52,809 nt of DNA from Burkholderiaceae bacterium (GTDB lineage Bacteria; Pseudomonadota; Gammaproteobacteria; Burkholderiales; Burkholderiaceae), in NCBI GenBank assembly GCA_947450225.1, contig CANFUO010000006.1, positions 1 to 52,809 on the forward strand, in the 5' to 3' direction. A program made the position numbers and the translations under genes. Positions 46,898 through 52,809 of this stretch are shown one piece after another. Within the stretch, counting starts at the first letter, position 1. Every line of letters starts with the position of its first letter. The notes under the pieces are model-generated. The model made no database searches, was not told where the DNA came from, and worked only from the letters and a program-made list of their open reading frames with translations.

Positions 46898-48814
46898 ATG
46901 GCAAAGATTATTGGCATCGATTTAGGAACCACCAATTCATGCGTTGCGATTCTTGAGGGTAATACACCTAAGGTCATCGAAAATGCAGAAGGCGCTCGTA
47001 CAACGCCTTCTATTATTGCTTACATGGAAGATGGTGAAATTCTGGTAGGGGCACCAGCAAAGAGGCAATCTGTTACCAATCCTAGAAACACACTGTATGC
47101 AGTGAAGCGTTTAATTGGCAGAAAATTTGGTGAAAAAGAAGTTCAAAAAGACATAAACATGATGCCTTACACCATATCAAAGGCTGACAATGGTGATGCT
47201 TGGGTTGAGGTTCGGGGTAATAAATTAGCACCACCACAAATATCTGCTGAAGTTCTCAGAAAAATGAAGAAAACGGCTGAAGATTATTTAGGTGAAGAAG
47301 TCACTGAAGCTGTGATTACTGTCCCCGCTTACTTTAACGATAGCCAAAGACAGGCAACAAAAGATGCCGGACGGATTGCTGGCCTTGATGTGAAGCGAAT
47401 TATTAATGAGCCAACAGCTGCGGCACTTGCTTTTGGTTTAGATAAAGTATCTACAGGCGATCGTAAGATTGCGGTCTATGACTTAGGCGGCGGAACTTTT
47501 GACGTATCGATTATTGAAATTGCTGATGTTGATGGTGAGAAACAATTTGAAGTTTTATCAACCAATGGCGATACCTTCCTTGGTGGTGAGGACTTTGACC
47601 AACGCATTATTGATTTCATCATTGGTGAATTCAAAAAAGAACAAGGCGTAGATTTATCAAAAGATGTATTAGCCTTGCAGCGTTTGAAAGAATCTGCAGA
47701 AAAAGCAAAAATAGAATTATCTTCAAGTGCACAAACAGAAATTAACTTGCCCTATATCACAGCTGATGCATCAGGTCCCAAGCACTTAAATATCAAAATG
47801 ACACGTTCAAAGTTGGAATCTTTGGTAGAAGATCTCATTGCTAGAACAATTGAACCATGTCGCGTTGCTATTAAGGATGCTGGTGTTTCATTAACGGATA
47901 TACAAGACGTTATTTTGGTTGGTGGTATGACACGTATGCCAAAAGTACAAGAAAAAGTGAAAGAATTTTTTGGTCAAGAGCCACGTAAAGATGTGAACCC
48001 AGATGAAGCTGTTGCAGTTGGAGCGGCAATTCAGGGGGCAGTCTTAGCTGGTGATAGAACCGATGTATTGTTATTAGATGTAACACCACTATCACTAGGT
48101 ATTGAAACCTTAGGTGGTGTTATGACGAAGATGATTAAAAAGAATACGACGATTCCAACGAAGTATGCGCAGGTATTTTCAACGGCCGAAGACAATCAGC
48201 CTGCGGTAACCATTAAGGTTTTCCAGGGTGAGCGTGAAATGGCAACTGCCAACAAGACCTTAGGTGAATTTAATTTAGAAGGTATCCCACCATCAAGCCG
48301 TGGCACACCACAAATTGAAGTTAGCTTTGACATTGACGCGAACGGAATTTTGCATGTTGGAGCGAAGGACAAGGCAACTGGTAAAGAAAACAAAATTACA
48401 ATTAAGGCAAATTCGGGATTATCTGAAGAAGAAATCCAGGCAATGGTTAAAGATGCAGAAGAAAATGCTGAAGAAGATCGCAAATTAAGAGAAGTTGTTG
48501 ATGCTAGAAATACCGCTGAAGCTTTGGTTCATTCAACCAAAAAATCTTTAGAAGAGCATGGCGCTTCGTTAGATGCCGGTGAAAAAGAAAAAATTGAAGT
48601 TGCAATGAAGGCATTAGAAGAGGCGGCAAAAGGATCTGATAAAGCTGATATTGAAGCTAAAACGGAAGAATTAGGAAAAGTTAGTCAAACCTTAGGTGAG
48701 AAAGTATATGCTGCCATGGCTGAAAAAGCGCAGGCAGGTGGTCAACCAGCTAATGAAAAAGCAAAAGATGATAATGTTGTTGATGCTGAATTCAAAGAAG
48801 TTGATAAGAAATAA
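46898..48814 (+). CDS. dnaK: Chaperone DnaK (Hsp70)
   Basis: A 638-residue Hsp70 of the same length as E. coli DnaK. The N-terminus [48 protein letters not shown], the interdomain linker [18 protein letters not shown] and the C-terminal EEVD-like end [10 protein letters not shown] are present. SD AAGGAAA precedes the ATG. It works with GrpE and DnaJ encoded on each side. Confidence 0.98.
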   Translation: MAKIIGIDLGTTNSCVAILEGNTPKVIENAEGARTTPSIIAYMEDGEILVGAPAKRQSVTNPRNTLYAVKRLIGRKFGEKEVQKDINMMPYTISKADNGDAWVEVRGNKLAPPQISAEVLRKMKKTAEDYLGEEVTEAVITVPAYFNDSQRQATKDAGRIAGLDVKRIINEPTAAALAFGLDKVSTGDRKIAVYDLGGGTFDVSIIEIADVDGEKQFEVLSTNGDTFLGGEDFDQRIIDFIIGEFKKEQGVDLSKDVLALQRLKESAEKAKIELSSSAQTEINLPYITADASGPKHLNIKMTRSKLESLVEDLIARTIEPCRVAIKDAGVSLTDIQDVILVGGMTRMPKVQEKVKEFFGQEPRKDVNPDEAVAVGAAIQGAVLAGDRTDVLLLDVTPLSLGIETLGGVMTKMIKKNTTIPTKYAQVFSTAEDNQPAVTIKVFQGEREMATANKTLGEFNLEGIPPSSRGTPQIEVSFDIDANGILHVGAKDKATGKENKITIKANSGLSEEEIQAMVKDAEENAEEDRKLREVVDARNTAEALVHSTKKSLEEHGASLDAGEKEKIEVAMKALEEAAKGSDKADIEAKTEELGKVSQTLGEKVYAAMAEKAQAGGQPANEKAKDDNVVDAEFKEVDKK

Positions 48815-48841
48815 TCGTTGTAGTTTATCTAAGGAATAGCT

Positions 48842-49981
48842 TTGGCAACAAAAAGAGATTTTTATGAAGTCTTAGAGGTACCGAAAAGCGCCACAGACGA
48901 TGAGATTAAAAAATCTTATCGTAAGATGGCGATGAAGTACCATCCGGATCGCAATCCTGACAATAAAGAGTCTGAGGAGAAATTCAAAGAAGCGAAGGAA
49001 GCCTATGAAGCGCTTTCCGATCCTCAGAAAAAAGCTGCCTATGACCAATATGGTCATGCCGGTATAGATCCAAGCATGGGTGGCTTTGGAGGTGCTGGCG
49101 CACAAGGCTTTGGTGGCTTTGGCGATGCCTTTGGCGATATTTTTGGTGACATCTTTGGATCGGGTGGCGCAAGAGGTGGTCGAGGTGGTCCCCAGGTATT
49201 CAAGGGTGGTGATTTAAGGTACAGCATGGAAATTACTCTAGAGGAAGCTGCTAGAGGTCATGAAACACAAATCCGCATTCCAGGTTGGAATAACTGTGAT
49301 ATTTGTACAGGGTCTGGAGCTGAACCAGGTTCTAAGGTAGAAACCTGTTCAACCTGCAATGGACAGGGCCAAGTAAGAATGTCACAAGGCTTTTTTTCAA
49401 TGCAGCAAACATGCCCTAAGTGTCGAGGCAATGGACAGTTTATACCCAAGCCATGTAAAAAATGTCATGGTGAAGGAAAAACTAAGCAACAAAAAACCTT
49501 AGAGGTAAAAATCCCATCTGGCATTGAAGATGGCATGCGAATTCGTTTATCTGGACATGGTGAGCCAGGCATTAATCAAGGGCCTGCTGGTGATTTATAT
49601 GTAGAGGTACATATAAAGCCACATAGTGTGTTTGAACGAGATGGTGACGACTTACATTTCCAGATGCCGATATCTTTTGCCACAGCGTGTTTGGGTGGCG
49701 AAGTCCAAGTTCCTACACTAGCAGGCAAGGCAAGTTTTGAGGTTGCTGAGGGAACGCAAACTGGCCGTACGTATCGATTGCGAAGCAAGGGAATTAAAGG
49801 GATACGCTCCTCAGTTCCTGGGGATTTATATATTCATATACAGGTTGAAACACCTGTGAAATTAAATGAACAGCAACGCAAACTTATTCAAGAGTTAGAG
49901 AAGAGTCTGCAAGCAGACAGTCGCAAGCACAATCCTCAAGAAAGAGGTTGGATAGATCGCGTCAAAGGCTTTTTTAATTAA
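48842..49981 (+). CDS. dnaJ: Chaperone DnaJ (Hsp40)
   Basis: A 379-residue type I Hsp40. The J domain has HPD at 34-36, the Gly/Phe-rich region follows (about 75-120), then four CxxCxGxG zinc motifs ([32 protein letters not shown]) and the substrate-binding C-terminal domains. The start is TTG at 48842 with AAGGAA 6 nt upstream; the next codons ([12 protein letters not shown]) fit the family start exactly. The unusual start may keep DnaJ below DnaK levels. It overlaps convergent panB by 4 bp. Confidence 0.96.
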   Translation: MATKRDFYEVLEVPKSATDDEIKKSYRKMAMKYHPDRNPDNKESEEKFKEAKEAYEALSDPQKKAAYDQYGHAGIDPSMGGFGGAGAQGFGGFGDAFGDIFGDIFGSGGARGGRGGPQVFKGGDLRYSMEITLEEAARGHETQIRIPGWNNCDICTGSGAEPGSKVETCSTCNGQGQVRMSQGFFSMQQTCPKCRGNGQFIPKPCKKCHGEGKTKQQKTLEVKIPSGIEDGMRIRLSGHGEPGINQGPAGDLYVEVHIKPHSVFERDGDDLHFQMPISFATACLGGEVQVPTLAGKASFEVAEGTQTGRTYRLRSKGIKGIRSSVPGDLYIHIQVETPVKLNEQQRKLIQELEKSLQADSRKHNPQERGWIDRVKGFFN

Positions 49982-50802
49982 TCGCTAAAACAATGTTCAG
50001 GTGCAGGGAATGCACCTGACTTAACTTCAGAAATATAGAGTTCGATTGCTTTTTCGATAGATCCACCCAAAGCCAAAAAGTTCTTTACAAACTTCGGTTG
50101 TCGACCAGGGAAGGCTCCTAGAGCGTCATGCATCACTAAGACTTGCCCAGAGCAGTCAGGGCCTGCGCCAATCCCAATGGTTGGAATCTGAATATGATTT
50201 GTAATCGACTTACCCAAGGATGAGGGTATAGCTTCTAAAACGAGCATTTGCGCACCTGCTTGCTCTAAATGTTTAGCATCTAGCAGCATTTGTTGCGCTT
50301 GTCCTTGAGATTTTCCTTGCACTTTAAAGCCACCTAAAGTGTTAACAGATTGGGGCGTTAAACCAAGATGGGCGCAGACAGGGATGCCTTGCTTGACCAA
50401 ATGTTCAATCGTGGGAACTAACCAAGAACCACCTTCAATTTTGACCATCTTTGCGCCAGCTTGCATTAGCAGTGCCGCATTGCGAAGTGCACTATCTGAG
50501 TTACCATAAGAGGCAAAAGGCATATCAGCAATCAAATAGGAACGTTTTAAATTTCTACCAACACACAGGGTGTGGTAAACCATATCTTCGATGAGCACTG
50601 GTAAAGTAGAAGAATGTCCTTGAATAACATTACCTAGTGAGTCACCCACAAGAACTACATCCACACCAATTTGATCAAATAAAGTAGCAAAGCTTGCATC
50701 ATAAGCGGTTAGACAAGTAATTTTTTCACCCGCAGAGTGCATCTTTAAGAAAGAACTAATCGTCAGTGCTTTTGTAGGTTCATTCGGTTGTATATAGGCC
50801 AT
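49978..50802 (-). CDS. panB: 3-methyl-2-oxobutanoate hydroxymethyltransferase
   Basis: A 274-residue enzyme that makes ketopantoate for pantothenate and CoA synthesis. [36 protein letters not shown] carries the Mg-binding Asp, and [13 protein letters not shown] carries the catalytic Glu. It lies downstream of folK (46-nt gap) on the minus strand, probably in a pcnB-folK-panB operon, a common betaproteobacterial order. Confidence 0.95.
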   Translation of the reverse strand: MAYIQPNEPTKALTISSFLKMHSAGEKITCLTAYDASFATLFDQIGVDVVLVGDSLGNVIQGHSSTLPVLIEDMVYHTLCVGRNLKRSYLIADMPFASYGNSDSALRNAALLMQAGAKMVKIEGGSWLVPTIEHLVKQGIPVCAHLGLTPQSVNTLGGFKVQGKSQGQAQQMLLDAKHLEQAGAQMLVLEAIPSSLGKSITNHIQIPTIGIGAGPDCSGQVLVMHDALGAFPGRQPKFVKNFLALGGSIEKAIELYISEVKSGAFPAPEHCFSD

Positions 50803-50848
50803 AGCAATCTCTTTACACTAAAACTCGAATATACATAACTTTTATAGC

Positions 50849-51367
50849 TTAGTGGGTATTATTTGAATCGCCACTTTTCATGCAATGTTGATTTTGTAGT
50901 ATTTCGATTTTTTGCCATGATAAATCCGGAAGTTTATTTCTTAATTTACCGTACTTGGGCAATTCAAGATCAGGGGCTAACTCGAGCAAAGGTAGTAAGA
51001 CAAACATACGCTCTGTAATTCTGGGGTGGGGGATGATGAGTTCAGGCTCATTGCAATGAAAGTCATCATAGATTAATAAGTCAATATCCAGAGTGCGCGG
51101 TGCCTTTGCAAAGGGACGTTCACGACCAAAATGCTTTTCAACTGCTTGGCAAGCATGAAGAAGGGGGAGAGGCTCTAGAGTTGTCGAAATGGCAATCACG
51201 TTATTGATGTAATCTTCGCCAGGGGCATCAACAGGCTTACTAATATAAAAACAGCTACGGGCATTGATTTGAATAAATGGGATTTGGGCGAGACAAACGA
51301 CAGCATCTGTCAAAATTTGCCTTGAGTCACCAACATTACCACCTAAACCTATAAATGCATTAGCCAT
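50849..51367 (-). CDS. folK: HPPK, folate pyrophosphokinase
   Basis: A 172-residue 2-amino-4-hydroxy-6-hydroxymethyldihydropteridine pyrophosphokinase. AFIGLGGNVGDSRQIL, the RPFAKAPRTLDIDLLIYDD signature with the Mg-binding DID, and the HPRITERMFVLLPLLELAP block are present. It is 50 nt after pcnB. Confidence 0.95.
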   Translation of the reverse strand: MANAFIGLGGNVGDSRQILTDAVVCLAQIPFIQINARSCFYISKPVDAPGEDYINNVIAISTTLEPLPLLHACQAVEKHFGRERPFAKAPRTLDIDLLIYDDFHCNEPELIIPHPRITERMFVLLPLLELAPDLELPKYGKLRNKLPDLSWQKIEILQNQHCMKSGDSNNTH

Positions 51368-51417
51368 AATTCCCTACCCCTCTTGGTGGTATTAATTATC
51401 ACTACTTTAATCAATTT

Positions 51418-52809
51418 TTATAAAGGCTGCTCACCATCGTGTTGAATATTGGTAAGTTCTTGTTGTTTAGAGGGTTTGCGCCGACGCCGCCTTGATTTTG
51501 TTGGATTACTTGAAGAATTTAGTGGGGATTCTTCTTTAGCCTCGCTTAACAATAATTCACGACCAGGAAGATCGGAAAATTGAAATTTTTCCCACCAGTC
51601 AGCAAGCGAACTTGGTAATTCATCCGCTTGGCAACGCAAGCATAAAAAATCATAACCAGCCCTAAAACGAGGCGACTCTAAAAGTCGGTAGGGCATTTTG
51701 CCAACTCTTCTTTCAAACCGAGGTTGAAGACTCCAGATTTCACGCATATCTGTTTCAAAGCGACGTTGAATAGCAAAAACCTCACGTTGGTTTGCAAGCA
51801 CTTCATCAATGGCCGCATGTAATGCTGGAATGAGGGGCTTACCAATCCCCATTTCATTTTGCCAGCCAAGATAAACCTCATGCCACAGTAAAGTGGCAAA
51901 TAAAAATCCAGGCGAAATAGGTTTGCCTAATTGCACTCTTTCATCAGTTCTTGCAAGGGCAATTTTTGCAAAGTTACTTAATTTATCTTGTTCAAAGATG
52001 GCGTCGATCATTGGTAACAAACCTTGACCCAAGCCAACATCTCTTAGTGCCTCAAGTGAGGCCCAAGCATGGCCTGACATTAGAAGCTTTAAGATTTCAT
52101 CAAAAAGGCGGGCGCTAGGCACGTCATGAATGAGTGGTGCCAACTCCTGGATAGGGGCCAATGTCTTGTGCTCAATGGAAAACCCCGTTTTTGCAGCAAA
52201 GCGCACGGCTCTTAGCATGCGAATGGGATCTTCACGAAAACGTTTTTCTGGATCACCAATCATTCGAATCAAACGTTCTTTCATATCGTAGATGCCGCCG
52301 TGGTAGTCAAGAACTACCTCATTCGCAGGGTTATAGTACATGGCGTTGATGGTGAAATCACGCCGCGCAGCATCCTCTGCTTGAGTGCCCCAGATGTTGT
52401 CCCTTAAAATTCGGCCACTTTCTGTAATGTGCTCACTTTCATCTTGAATCATTGCTCGAAAGGTAGAGACTTCAATAATTTCGGGTTTGTGACCACCATA
52501 AAAAGTGACATGCACAATTTGAAATCTACGACCTATGAGACGCGATTTTCTAAAAACACCTTGTACTTGCTCAGGAGTGGCATTCGTTGCCACATCAAAA
52601 TCCTTCGGTACCATACCAAGAATTAAATCGCGAACAGCACCACCAACAATAAAAGCATCATAGCCAGCTTTTTGCAGTGCTTGCGTCACCTTAATGGCAT
52701 TTTTGGAAATATTCTCTTGATTGATTCGATGCGCTTTGGCATTAATTTCTTTGGCGGATTTTTTTCGTAAAGAACGACTAGAGGTCAAAGAACTTTTACC
52801 AAGAATACG
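51418..52809 (-). CDS. pcnB: Poly(A) polymerase I, 5' end beyond the window
   Basis: At least 456 residues of the enzyme that adds poly(A) tails to RNA and promotes decay. FIVGGAVRDLILGMVPKDFDVAT is the nucleotidyltransferase core with the DxD metal site, RRDFTINAMYYNP and DPIRMLRAVRFAAKTGF follow, and the C-terminus is strongly basic (RRRRRKPSKQQ). The first available start is a TTG at 52788, but the frame stays open to the right edge and reads RILGKSSL there. That resembles the usual N-terminal leader of beta PcnB proteins, so the true start probably lies just outside the window. Confidence 0.94.
   Translation of the reverse strand, partial: RILGKSSLTSSRSLRKKSAKEINAKAHRINQENISKNAIKVTQALQKAGYDAFIVGGAVRDLILGMVPKDFDVATNATPEQVQGVFRKSRLIGRRFQIVHVTFYGGHKPEIIEVSTFRAMIQDESEHITESGRILRDNIWGTQAEDAARRDFTINAMYYNPANEVVLDYHGGIYDMKERLIRMIGDPEKRFREDPIRMLRAVRFAAKTGFSIEHKTLAPIQELAPLIHDVPSARLFDEILKLLMSGHAWASLEALRDVGLGQGLLPMIDAIFEQDKLSNFAKIALARTDERVQLGKPISPGFLFATLLWHEVYLGWQNEMGIGKPLIPALHAAIDEVLANQREVFAIQRRFETDMREIWSLQPRFERRVGKMPYRLLESPRFRAGYDFLCLRCQADELPSSLADWWEKFQFSDLPGRELLLSEAKEESPLNSSSNPTKSRRRRRKPSKQQELTNIQHDGEQPL

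Overview
The window looks like chromosomal DNA of a low-GC betaproteobacterium, most likely a Polynucleobacter-type member of the Burkholderiales. The reasons are the three-subunit transhydrogenase (pntAa-pntAb-pntB), Bug-type receptors of tripartite tricarboxylate transporters, OxyR with both redox cysteines, the gene orders queA-tgt-yajC-secD-secF and yhdP-nit-tldD-aroG, AT-rich codon use, and very tight packing with overlapping stop codons. The genus is inference; the class is well supported.

Bases 1-5526 are the accessory part. They hold the start of a secreted TPR-like gene (minus strand) behind a Fur-box-like palindrome, a YqaE/Pmp3-like small membrane gene broken by a TGA, two small orphan genes, and then a 3,983-bp segment bounded by two copies of the last 82 bp of pntB. 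Inside that segment are three tandem units with the same leader, the same kind of signal peptide and the same 22-residue two-cysteine C-terminal tail. Their cores differ: a Bug solute-binding domain with a coiled coil, a seven-repeat MORN protein and a two-repeat MORN protein. A further secreted orphan follows. This modular cassette array is the strongest candidate for an undescribed system in the window.

Bases 5527-52809 are almost entirely housekeeping genes. In order they are: transhydrogenase (minus); mnmA; a YibF-like GST (minus); purB-waaA; a PhzS-like flavin monooxygenase with a Bug receptor; queA-tgt-yajC-secDF (minus); recG-oxyR-ubiA; glcDEF-yggS-proC (minus); a PduO-type cobalamin adenosyltransferase; yhdP-nit-tldD-aroG (minus); glnE; nadK-recN (minus); hrcA-hemH-grpE-dnaK-dnaJ (two sigma-32-like promoters); and pcnB-folK-panB (minus, pcnB cut by the right edge).

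Between tldD and aroG, which encodes DAHP synthase, lies what reads as a complete amino-acid attenuator. It has a promoter-like pair, a 20-codon leader peptide with an uninterrupted Phe-Tyr-Phe-Phe-Tyr-Phe run, an antiterminator segment and a terminator with a long U-tract. This suggests that the first step of aromatic amino-acid synthesis is controlled by ribosome stalling. Several genes (mnmA, purB, the adenosyltransferase, hrcA and the aroG leader) have a -10-like hexamer 7-10 nt before the start codon and no Shine-Dalgarno sequence, which suggests leaderless transcripts.
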